Shown: piece after piece, positions 1 to 11,092 of the stretch
Position numbering within the stretch: the stretch's first letter is position 1
Layout: the number at the start of each line of letters is the position of its first letter
From: Anaeramoeba flamelloides
Taxonomy: Eukaryota; Metamonada; Anaeramoebidae
Length of the DNA stretch: 64,000 nucleotides
Direction of reading: 5' to 3'
Assembly: GCA_027625915.1 (NCBI GenBank)
Contig: JANTQA010000047.1
Location: forward strand, 17,174,001-17,238,000
The notes under the pieces: generated by a model
Told to the model about the DNA's origin: nothing
The model's input: the letters and a program-made list of their open reading frames with translations, nothing else
The model's database searches: none
Translations under genes and position numbers: made by a program

Positions 1-689
1 TTGCACGGGTTATTTGGACTACAGTACTTAAAAATTTATCTTTTGGAAATATCTTTTTTTTTTAATTAACATCCCAAATCTAAAGATAGAAACCAAAATA
101 AGAGTGTTCTATTATATTTAGGAACTAGTGTAAATAATGTGTAAAATAAATTATTTTTTCAATTTTTTAATTTTAGGATTTACTTGATAATTATTTATTC
201 AAAAATTAAAGAATGATTATTGTATTTTTTTTCTATGAAACGAATTGTTTTTCAATATATTTTTAAATATTTGAAAATTATTTATATAAAAAACTGGGAA
301 TTTATTATTGAATTTTTTTTTTTTTAAATTCAATTTTTTATCGAATGAATCAACATTTTGATGACAAAATTAAAGAAATATATTGCCAAATTTGAAGCCT
401 TCAGATTTAGATTCACTCATTAAATTTGTAGTGAAATGTAGATTTTTTTTGAAAAAATATTCAATTTTTTCCTAATATGAATATACTTTTTAATAATCAA
501 GAATCTACTTAGAGTAATCTATGACTAATATAATTTTTTTTTTGAGATAGTTGAAATAATTGAATTGGTGAGGTATTAGGATGGTGTAATTTCAGTTACA
601 TCATACTTTAATTTTATACTTTTCAGTGGTATACAGTAATCGCTAAAAAATTATTTATTCAAGAGATCTTGGTAACATTTCAAGTTTTT

Positions 690-1290
690 TTTTCAAAAAT
701 TTTTAATTTATGAAAAAATATATGTCCCTACAACCCAAAAAACACTAAAAATGAAAAAATCATCAAATACCTTCCATTAAAACTATTAAAAAAACTAAAT
801 TATAAAATAAAAATAAATAAAGTTTCAATTTAACTTTTTCTTGAAAACATGCTTTGCCAAAATCATTGAATTTACTTTGAAATCATGTGTATTTTTAGAT
901 ACACTATCTTGTTTTAACTCATTTACAAAAACAAATTCTAAATTATGGGGAATTTTCTTTTCACAAAAGACACTAATTTGGTCTTCAAATGTTTTTTTTT
1001 AGTTTTAAAAGGTAAAATTAAAAAAAAGTTCAACTAAAAAGATAAACTTTCTGGAAAACCATTCTAATTTAATATATAAGCTTATTCTTTGATTCCAAGC
1101 TTTTCTCAACCCCAATTTTTCAAAAAAAAATAAAAAAGCACACAGTAATTTCAAAAAAATATTTTTGATATTCAAAAGTTGAGAGTATTTTTATTCTAAA
1201 AAAATTATCACAGAGATTAATGGAATTAAGTTCTGAACTTAATTTCGAAAAATATAAACCAGAAAAAAATAGTGCTTAATTTTATTAAGG
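690..1290 (+). repeat. Dispersed repeat family R1, copy 1
   Basis: This ~600 bp stretch is matched, in inverted orientation, by about 44100-44720. Shared landmarks in the same order include GTCCCTAC, AACACTAAAAATGAAAAA, AATACCTTCCATTAAAA, TATCTTGTTTTAACTCATTTAC and ATCACAG. No protein is encoded in either copy. It is a degraded dispersed repeat of unknown type. Confidence 0.7.
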
Positions 1291-2093
1291 ACATATAATG
1301 TTATTCAGATTTTTAATTTACTTTAAAAGGTTTAAAAATCAAAACAGCATTTTTAAATCCACTTTCTTCTCGATTCTAAAATATAATAGAGTTAATTTTC
1401 ATAGTAAAAATATATTTGAATATAAAATGGGTACTACTTAATGGTAAAAAAACATTGGTTTTTGATTTGGTTTTGTTTAGTGTAAGAATATGAAAAACCT
1501 TTAAACATTTAATTATTTAATGTAAAAAAGTACAAATAAATACAAAATTACAATATTTTTAACTTTGAATAGATTTTATAACTTTTGAACCGTTTTTATT
1601 AGTCAATTTAGATTATTTCAGTCATCATAGAATCTAAGATTAAGACAGTCTATAAATACTTGATATATTTGATTCTTTTTTTTTATTTGTATATGAATTA
1701 TTAAAAGAAATAATATTTAAATAATTGATTTTTTTCAGATTACTTTATTTATTTTTCTTTTATTATGCCCTAGAAACTGTCGAAAGTATTACAATTCGTT
1801 ATTTTATTTTGATTGTGAATTATTTTTTTTTATTTTTTCAAATATTTTTAATAATTTATTATATTTATTGTTTATTGTTGATCTATTAAAAAAATATGTT
1901 AAATTTAAATTTTTTTTTTACAAGAAATTAATAAATAGTATAAAATATAAAAGTAATGCATATATTTAATTTTTTCACAAAAAAAAAAAAAAAATCGTTG
2001 ATGTAATCTAATCATTTGATTCATCAATAATTTACCGTGATATTTAAATAAATTTTCTAAATACCCTTTTTTTATTATGTGGACTTCACAAAA

Positions 2094-3325
2094 GAGGATT
2101 TGACGGTTTCTTTGTTAAGTTATGTAAAAACCCCAAACCGGCGATTATCTTTAAAAAAATCAATATATTAAAAAAAAACTATAATCAATAATATCGTTAT
2201 ATTCTAAAAAAATCACGATAAGTATTAAAAAATCGTGATAAAGGTTAAATATCGTGATTAAGAATTAAATTGTGTTATAATAATTGATATATATTAGGGT
2301 TAATTCAACAATATTTTTAAAAAGAAAATTTTACTTTGATCAAAAAAAAGACCTTTGAAAAAACAGTTATTCTATTAAAAAAACAAACAAAAAAGATACT
2401 TGATTCGATCAAGGATCAGATCAAGCTTTTCGATTGTTTTTAATTTTTGATTTTGTTGACATATCAATTGATACTTTAAATCAACAAACGTAATAAAAAA
2501 GGCAAATAAATGGTTTCTCAGTCAATTGTGGTGTTAATAATTGCCGTGAATATGAGAATTTCTCAACAATCAACCCTTAACATGTTCTTTAAAGGATATG
2601 TTCTTATGTTCATACATTTTCAATATTATTGAAATCCGAAAAGGTTTGAATAACTTTTCGAAAGTTTTCACAACATTCTAACCACATTATATCAATTTTT
2701 TAAGATTGTTTGTACAATTGTAGACTTATTTCATTCTTTTTATTCTTCTCATATCTTGGTATTTTATAGTAAACAAAAATAGATTTTAAAGATTTTTTTT
2801 GATCGATCACCAATAAGAAGGAAAATTACTCTTTCTTCTTTTTAATTATTTAACTAGTAAATGTAATAACCCTATTTTTTTAAAAAACACCTATTTTAGA
2901 TTCATAAAAATTTTAAATGGGTTATTATTTGTATGATCATAAAATCCACATGAGACTTTATATTTTGTTAAAAAAAAAAAATGAAAAGAAAATATTTTTT
3001 TTCCACTTTAAAAAAATTCCAACGATTTTATTAAATTTTTAGTTCTTCAATAACTTTCAAACGCATGAAAACACTTTACAACCCCTTAAGACCTTTTCCA
3101 GCGTTTTTAAAGTGGAAAAGCCGTGTAAAAGTCTATAGGCTTTCTAAATTTCAAGGTATTTTTTGTAAGGCGATTTTAAAAAAATTATTTTTCTTTATCT
3201 AAATTTTTATAGAATATTGCGATTTTATAATTTTTATTGATAAAGAAGGACTAATCGTGATTTGTTCAGATTATCGCAAATTTTATTGTTAATATCATGA
3301 TAATACAAGTTTGCAACAAAACCTC
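2094..3325 (+). mobile_element. ~1.24 kb TIR element (family T1), copy A
   Basis: One of three copies (2094-3325, 8079-9323 inverted, 14432-15678) of nearly constant length. The right end reads CAACAAAACCTC followed by TA, matching the other copies' CATCAAAACCTC. The left end (GAGGATTTGACGG) is a decayed form of the TIR GAGGTTTTGATGATA. Subterminal ATCGTGAT/ATCGCGAT-like motifs recur, and the interior shares GATTCGATC, GATCGATCACC and other blocks with copies B and C. No transposase frame is present. A non-autonomous TA-targeting (Tc1/mariner-like) DNA transposon is the most likely identity, by inference. Confidence 0.75.
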
Positions 3326-3951
3326 TAATAAAGAATAGAATATATTTTTATTGTTGTTTTTCTAATTATTTATTATTTTTTATTTATAATATTTTTTAAT
3401 GAAAAATAATTTTTAAGATTATCATATAAGAAAAAGTTTCAATTTTAGTACCTCTTCATTAATTGATTTAATAGAGATTTTGTTATCAGAAATGGAATTA
3501 TTGAATATCCAGAATTGTCAATTTCAATTTTCAGAATATTTTCCAACGGGAATTGTTTAATAATCTGAATTACAGTGTTTTCAAGGTCACTGGAAATGTT
3601 TCTAAGCATCAAATTTTGATTATGATATAGATTTTTAAAAAAGTTGAATCTGAGAATGAGAAAGCTAATATTGAATATTTTTTTTTTTTTTTTTTTCAAA
3701 GATTAGTTCATTTAAAAGATTTTTTCATAACAAATATCAAATGTATTAACTATTGATGAGTTTAAAGTTAGAAATGTTTATTTTAAACATATTAAATAAA
3801 TTCCAAGATGAATAAAAATTTAAGAAAAAAAAATTTAATTTTTAATTAATATTTTTGATTCGAAAAATTCACGGAAATATGCAAAAAAAAAAAAAAAAAA
3901 AAAAATTGAAATGTATATATTATAAATCAACAAATACCAACGAAAGCATAA

Positions 3952-6900
3952 TTAATAATCAACATTTTCATAATCTTCAGTAATTTCCCCTTCATGTTTT
4001 TTTCTAATATCTCTTTTAATTAGATCTGTATCCTTTTTATATTTAGGAAAGGTCATTATTTGCAATTCCATTTCATCAGATTCCGAATCATCTTTTTGAT
4101 AAACATTAACATAGGTATTATTTGGGTAGGGTCTAAACTGTATTGCCACAAATGCTATAAAAATCAAAGATGATAGTTCTTGAATAAAAATTGAAACCCA
4201 TAAGAAATGATATGTTAAAAATCTTGTAAAAATAACCACAACTATCCTAGTGATATATATGTAGATGACTGTAATTGTATAAAATAATCTAAAGATTCGA
4301 AATTTTTCTATTGTTCTAGTCTTTGTGTTGTCCAGATTAACACCCGCTTTCAATTCGTTTATAGTCCAAGCAATCGGAAATAATACTAGGCAAAAGCAAA
4401 CAATATCAAAGCATTTCAATAAGTCCCATAAGGTAAAATAATCCTTTGTTGCTGGTGAGGCCTCTTCAATCACAATCATTGCGATGTTTGTCATTGCCTG
4501 AACTGGCAAAACTAACATTAACAATTTTTTTTCCCTTGGGGACATGTAGGATTTAATTGAAGAATATCCACTTCCAAAAAATAAAATTGTGGCAAAAAAT
4601 AATACACCACGGCAACTTTAAAATTTTGTTTAACGTTGTATTTTTTTTTCCAATGATATAATTTTAATTTAGTAAAATATATTTTTTGATATATCAAAAG
4701 AAGAATTTAGTGAGAATCGTGTGAAATAAAAATATTAATAAATTAAAAAAATCGTCATTATATTGATTTTGTTTTTCCGAAAAAAATAAAATATATCTTT
4801 CAAAGGAAAAGAAATGACAAAAAAAAGTAATTGAATTTAGGTACTCAATTTAATTTGTTATATATCAATTGGCGTTTTTATTTTGTAATTGTTACTACCT
4901 AAAAAAGATAAAGATAAATTGATATTTAAATAGTCCGTGACACAACACATACACTGAGATATGTGTAAATTTTTGATAAAGATGTTTTATTAATTTAATT
5001 TTGGTTTAGTTTTAATTGTCAAAAATGATACACACCCCTTGGTAAAAGTATTTTTTTTTATTTTGAAATTTTTATTTTTATTTGTATTTTTTTCAACAAG
5101 ATTTTCATAAGATACATTATAGCAGAAAAATCTAAAAATAAAAGTTTAAAAGAACTATTATTAAAAATTTTGTGGAACTTTTACAAAAAAAAGAAAAGAA
5201 AAGAAAAAGAACAATATCAAAGTGTACTATTCTTAAAAAAAAAAAAAAAGGGGGGGGGGTAAGTTAATAGATTTTCTTAAAAAACCCGAAAAAAAATTTT
5301 ACCCGAAAATTTTTAGCATGTTATTTTGAGTTTTTTTGATTGTTGAAGTTGTTTTTTTTTGGTCTCATCTATTGGGAACTTTAATTTCGAATTTTATTTT
5401 CATTAACATTTTTTTTTGGAAAAGTGGAGAATTTATATGAAAGAAATGGCATTGTTTTAAAGTCCTCTTATTCCTTAATAAATTAGAAAGTTTTTATAAA
5501 AGTAATTGTTGGGAAAAGGTAATGGTATTTTGTTCTTCAGAATTTTTTAAAAGTTTTAAACACTTTTCCAGACTAACTTAAGATTTTTCTTTTGGTGTAT
5601 TGATCAAATAACCTAAAAAGGTATTTTTTTTTTACTTTTGACTTTCATTTGATTATTTTTTGTTTTTCGTTAAAAAAAGGAAAAAATTTACTTAAAAAAG
5701 CATCTCTGTTGAAAAAAAAAATAACAAACTCATCCCTATTTTCCGGTTAAGTTACAATTTTTGGCTTTGTTATTGGTGAATTTCATTATCTTTTTTTTTT
5801 TTTCATTTAACTCGAATGCCCAGAAAACAAAACTTTCAGAATTGATTATGTAAAATCATTTACTATAAAAAGTATTGGGAAACTTTTATTCACTTTCCCA
5901 ATTTCAATTTCTTTACTCTAAGGAATTGATTTTAATCCTTAAAAATTTTTTGATTTTAGATCTTTCTTTAAAAAATCAAAATTTAAGCAACTTATTTCAA
6001 TTTGAAGACAAACACAAAACTTAAAGAACAGTAAAAAATTTTCCGAATCCCGATCGTTCTTTGAAAAAGAACTTGGAAATATTTTTTTCAAGTTTCCAAA
6101 AAAAAAAGTAATTTTTTATCACAACAATAATTCTAGAGAAGATTTCTTAAACTTTGTTGAACCGATTTTCTTCTTTGACCACTTTCAAAAATTAGCAACT
6201 TAAGAAAAGAGAAGATTTTTAAGAAAAAAAGAGAAAACACTAAATTTGTTTGACAAATAGGAAAACAATTTTACTTTATTTTCATTTTCGATTTGCTTTA
6301 TTTAAATTGCATACAAACCCCAAATCATTTATTTCATAACTCTATTTGTGAAAGAAAAGTATGGAAAATGAACTGAAAATTTTTCCCGTTTTTAATTCAA
6401 ATACCAGTAAAAATGAAGATATTTTCTAACACTCAATAAACAAGTTTAACTTTTGAAGATCATATGGGGTCTGATTTCTGACCATTTGTGTAACTTGGAT
6501 TGTATTTTGTGATTACAATTCTTATTAATTTCAATAATTGTCTGTGATTTTTCTCTTAGTTTTTTAGTTCGAGTATTTTGGAATGGAAGTTCTATTCATG
6601 GTATTAAAGAGTATAAATACCATCCTTTGAAGCTTTCTTGAGAACCCCAGTTTAAAAAAAAAACAAAAAAGTATTAGAACATTAGATTTTTTTGTGAAAC
6701 ATTTTTTTTTGTTACCTTGTCACTCTCAAAACTAATTTGTTGGTTTCAAGACAAATTGGGTGTTGTGAGAAAGGTTTTATTGAATTTTTGGATTTCCACT
6801 TGATCGTTAAAAGTTTTTTAAAAAATAAAAAAAATTAATCCAATATTTTTGAATTTTACCTTTTTGGTCAAAATAAAGAAAAAAATGAGAAATTTAGTTT

Positions 6901-9900
6901 AAAAAAAGCCGAATTTATTTCAAAATCTTAAAAATCCATTAAGTATTGGAATAAACTTCAAAATAATTGTATTTGGTGAATTTCTATTCAAAAAATTTTT
7001 TCGGGTAAATTTTTTTTTCGGGTTTTTTTAGAAAAAATAAGAAGCACTCGGGGGGGAGAGAAAAAAATATTTAACTATATAAAAACTATCAAATTAACAT
7101 TTGAAAATTATCAAATGATTCGTTTAGCAAATAAAATTTCATTGAAATTATTAAATTAAATACACATGGATTCGGCATTTTGGAGACCTTCAATTAAATT
7201 TATTTTTGTGGGAGTCAAGAATAAGATTTTTTTACCAAATAGGAATTATTTTATTTTTTCTCCAAAAATTTTCATATAATTATTTGAATAATACTAATTG
7301 TGTGGTATCTTCAAGCTTTGTTTTGGGTTCTTTTTTTTTTTTTTTCTCAAAAACAATCTGCTTTCTCATTGTGAATTCTAATATTATATATTGTCATTTT
7401 CAAAAAAAGTTTTAAAATTATTCCATAACTTGTTCTATTTCATCTTTTCAATCCTTTTATTGCTTTTTTAAAAAATTTGTTGTCTTCAATTTTCGAAAAT
7501 TGCTTTATTGATCACAAAAATTTTTTATTTATATGTTTGTTTGTTAGGCTTGATTATACAATAATAAATGTTAAAATTAAAATTAGAGAAATTGGATCTC
7601 ATGACACGCTTAAAGATTATTTAATAGTTAGTATATATAATTCTTGGTAGGGGTAACTGGTTTATATTAAATCTAAATTTATTTAAGAATCATACTCTGG
7701 AATATAAAATATTCATTTTAATTTTTTTAATTCATTTCTATTGTTAAAATCAAAATAAGGATAATTGGAAAAAAACTGGAATTTTAATTGTTTTTGATCA
7801 ATTACAAATATTCGTAAAAATCACAAAATACATTCACATTTTAGAGATATATTTATATAATCCAGTGAATACCAATTAATCATTCTAAATGGGGTGTATT
7901 TTAAATGCTCCCAATCTTTCATTCTTAAACCCTTAGTAAATGCAGAAATGAAAAAAAAATCACAAATCTTCAAAAATAAGAAAGAAGATGACCAAAAACG
8001 TAAATCTAATTTATTTTTAATTATTCCTTAGATAAATGATAAATTTCTGTAAAAGTATCTATCATGATAAATATATTAGATGTTTTGATGATAATGTATA
8101 TTATCATGATACTAACAATTAATTCGCGATAATATTAAAAAATCGCGATTAGACCAACTTTATCGCGAAAAAATCATTAAATCGTGATATTCCACATTAT
8201 TAGGATTAAATATTATGATCAAGAAAAAATGAAAAATTATTTTGTTGAAATCACCTTAAAAAAAATTCCATTGACTTTTACAAAGCTTTGAGACTTTTAC
8301 AATACTTTTCCTTTTAAAAATGTTTGAAAGGGTTTGCGCGTGTTGTGAATTGTCTTCGAGTGTTTGAAATTTTTGAAAGACAGAAAACTTTTATAAACAG
8401 AATGAGTTTGTTTGTACTGTAAAAAAAAATTTTTTTTCTTTTCATTTTTTTTTTTAACAAAATATAAAATCTCAATTAAAATTTTATGATCATACTAATA
8501 ATAATCCATTTCAACAATATGCTTGAATATAAAATAGATGTTTTTTTTTTAAATGGAGTTAATATCTTCACAATTTTAAATAACCAAAAAGAATAAAGCG
8601 AGATTTTTTTTCTTATTGGTGATTGATCAAACAAACACCTCTAATCTCTAGTTGTCTTTTCTGAACAATACAAAGAAACTCAAAAAAGAAGAATAAGAAG
8701 AAGGACACAATTGTACAAAAAATCTTAATAATTGGTGATCATCTTGCTATGGTTATTGTGAAAGTTTTTGAAAAGTTATCCGGATTCTTTCAGATTTCCT
8801 ATAATATTGAAAATCTTTTAACCCAAGAAAACACATTCTTTAAAGAACAGATAAAGGGTTGGTTGTTTTAGACGCTCATTTATTCAAAACAATTTCCAAC
8901 ACCAGTTTTGACTGAGAAAATATTTATTTCTCTTTAGTTATTATTGTTGTTATCTAAAAGGATCGATAGGTTTGTAAACCATGCCAAATGAAAATACAAT
9001 AAAACTCTTTGATCTGATCCTTAATTGAATCAAGTATCTTTTTTTGTTGTTTTTTAAAAGAATAACTTTTTTTCACCTGTAATCTGTTTTTTGATCAAAG
9101 TAAAAATTTTCGATAAAAATATTGTTGAATTAGCCCAAAAGCCTATCAACTATTATATCGCGATTATTTTTTAATAGCTATATTTTGGCATTTATCACGA
9201 TTTTATAATAATTATCGTGATAATATTGAATATCGAAATTTTCTGAAATTATCGAGATTTGATACAAATTATCGCGATTTTTGTAACTTTATAGTGAATG
9301 AAGCATGATATCATCAAAACCTCTATTAATTAGGTTTCTTTGTGGAATTTTTTTATCAAATAATTTTGCTTAATTTCAATATAAAAGCAAAATAATTAAA
9401 CGCCTTTCTGAAATTAAAATACCTTCAATTATTTTAATTAGATAAAAATTATTTTGGTTTTACAATTTAAAATTAAAGTTCATTTCCATTTCCAGTCAAG
9501 TTGCTTAATTAATTTTTTATATTTGTGATTTTTTGCATTTCTGCATTTACTATGTGTTTAAAAATGAAAGATTGGGAACATTTAAAATACACCCCATTTA
9601 GAATGATTAATTGGTATTCGTCAGTTTATATAAATATATCTCTAAAATGTGAATGTATTTTGTGATTTTTACTAATATTTGTAATTTATCAAAAACAATT
9701 AATATCCCAATTTTTTCAACTATCTGGATTTTGATTTGAACAGTTAATGAAAAAAAATTGTTTATATTAGTTGATTGGTTTTTAGAGATATAATTTTTCT
9801 TCTTGTTTTTATTGGAATTTGCAGTTGTTTAGAATAATGTTTTGAGGTGTGACAAAATCTTTGTATGTGGTTAAATGGAAAAATAATTTGTGAAATTTTT

Positions 9901-11092
9901 TGAATTAAGAACTACGTTTCAGCATCGGAGAGTGTTTAGTTTTTGTGTTATTTTACATTCACCTCTCAAAAAGAAATTTCATTCTGAAGAAATTGGACAT
10001 AAAAATTACTCATTTTTTATGTTTAAATCAACACGAAACAAAAAAAAAAAAAATTTAAAACAGATCTTTGCAATATTTAAAAAATACCCTGAAGCAATTA
10101 TCAAGTACAACCTCAAATTTTAAACCCATTTAAAACTTGTAAAAAGTAACTAAAAACAATATTTAGAACAACTTGAGCAATTTTTTTGTGTTTATAGATT
10201 TGAAATGGAAATTATGAGATTTGAAAATCATAATTTTGGCAGGATCATGAAGGATCTAGAAGGGTAAAATTGTGAAAATTGTTGGAATTCTGAAAAATTA
10301 CCATTTTTTTGCTAAAACAAATTCTCAGTCTGTAAATTTAACTGGGATTATCGAATGCTTTCAAGAGTGTTTTTAAATCAATAATTTCACTGATTTCGAC
10401 TGAAAGTGTGGACCTTAAATGTCTTCAAAGGAAAAAAAAAAAAAAATAATCATTGTTTAATGATCAATTACACAAGCCTCTCCAAAATCAAAAAGAAAAA
10501 AAGAAAAATGAAAAAAGAGTTCTTACAATGAAAAAATATAAGAAGGGATATTCCAGCCTTTTGGAACACCAGTATTTTTGATTGAATAATATTCAAAGGA
10601 ACGGCTTGACATTGCCAATAATTTTGCAATTAACAGTATTGACAAAAGGCTATGTAGTCTTGTGGATTTTGCATTTTTTTTTTTAAATTTCAAAAACAAA
10701 AACCAAATCAAGACAAATCCTGAATAGCATATCGAATAAAACAAATAAATTGAAGGTAGCTTTATTTCTCCAACTGACAAGTAATTGTTACCATTTTTTA
10801 AAGCCATTTTCAATTCAAAGGAAACATATTCCTTTTCAAGACAAGCCCTGAAGAAGATGCCATAGAGCCCTTTTTTTTTGATGTCAATATGCTGTTGAAA
10901 ACCCTCTTTCCATCTCTTTAGTGAATTTTCAATCAGGTATTCGTTTTCTCCCAATTCGGCGCCACCGAGCTTGGAACATTCGATCTGGTGTTCTGTTGTC
11001 GATCGCGAAGGAAAGGAATTAATTTTTTTAATTAGAAAGCCTATTGGAAGAATGGCAGATTGGTTTTGCTTATTCGTTGATCCCCCAAATAA
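3952..11092 (-). CDS. GPR107/GPR108-like seven-transmembrane protein (Lung_7-TM_R family), 5' end not resolved
   Basis: Two exons are clear: 11092-10527 and 4615-3952, joined across a 5.9 kb intron (donor GTAAGA, acceptor TTTAAAG, phase 2 restored by the join). Together they give 409 residues. The first exon has the lumenal block GLYGIFF.AC, then NNYLSVGEIKLP and two membrane segments. The join yields GWNIPSYIFSFCRGVLFF, followed by GSGYSSIKSYMSPREKK, LPVQAMTNIAMIVIEE, YIYITRIVV and the C-terminal FRPYPNNTYVNV. This is the order and spacing of human and plant GPR107. Seven membrane spans are visible in all, and the tail is acidic then basic. Family members sit in Golgi and endosomal membranes and act in trafficking. 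The signal peptide and N-terminal lumenal domain should lie upstream of 11092 but were not found convincingly; a 69-nt exon candidate is at 12057-12125. A 5'-damaged gene remains possible. Confidence 0.85.
5272..7034. mobile_element. ~1.76 kb element with ~44 bp terminal inverted repeats, intronic
   Basis: The left arm (about 5272-5314) contains AACCCGAAAAAAAATT and ACCCGAAAATTTTT. The right arm (about 6990-7034) is its reverse complement with few differences. The arms do not continue into the interior, and no ORF of note lies between. Outside the arms, both flanks carry G runs on the plus strand (10 G and 7 G), which is striking in this AT-rich DNA. A non-autonomous DNA element is likely; the class is unknown. 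Confidence 0.55.
7741..9738. mobile_element. Foldback element with ~220 bp inverted arms, split by element B
   Basis: The left arm (about 7741-7978) and right arm (about 9524-9738) are reverse complements over ~220 bp. They share ATTACAAATATT, CACAAAATACATTCACATT, ACCAATTAATCATTCTAAAT and GGGGTGTATTTTAAATG. Element B (8079-9323) lies between the arms. Without it, the foldback would be about 750 bp. Nesting implies the foldback was there first. No coding capacity is seen. Confidence 0.75.
8079..9323 (-). mobile_element. ~1.24 kb TIR element (family T1), copy B, inverted
   Basis: The left end is TA|GATGTTTTGATGATAATG and the right end is GATATCATCAAAACCTC|TA, giving matched TIRs flanked by TA on both sides. 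Its 1245 bp length agrees with copies A (1232) and C (1247), and the internal order is reversed relative to both. The subterminal region carries repeated ATCGCGATT/ATCGTGATAAT palindromic motifs, possibly transposase-binding sites. It sits inside the foldback element and thus inside the GPR107-like intron. Confidence 0.8.

Larger units (their letters stand above)
1..3951. other. Non-coding, repeat-rich left flank
   Basis: No coding region supported. The stretch is A/T homopolymer-rich and holds a dispersed repeat at about 690-1290 and TIR element A at 2094-3325, listed separately. The only reading frame of any length (3445-3699, minus) is low-complexity and begins in a lysine/T-run artefact, so it is not called. 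Confidence 0.7.
4616..10526 (-). other. 5.9 kb intron of the GPR107-like gene
   Basis: The boundaries are set by the reading frame and by homology on both sides: donor GTAAGA starting at 10526 and acceptor AAAG ending at 4616. The intron contains a TIR element (about 5272-7034) and a foldback element (about 7741-9738) that itself carries TIR element B. Nothing coding was seen inside. The rest is A/T homopolymer sequence with G runs of 10 at 5250 and 7 near 7051. Confidence 0.8.

Noticed and set aside
3445-3699. 84-codon minus-strand frame
   Set aside because: Begins in a poly-Lys/T-run artefact and has no protein-like features or homology.
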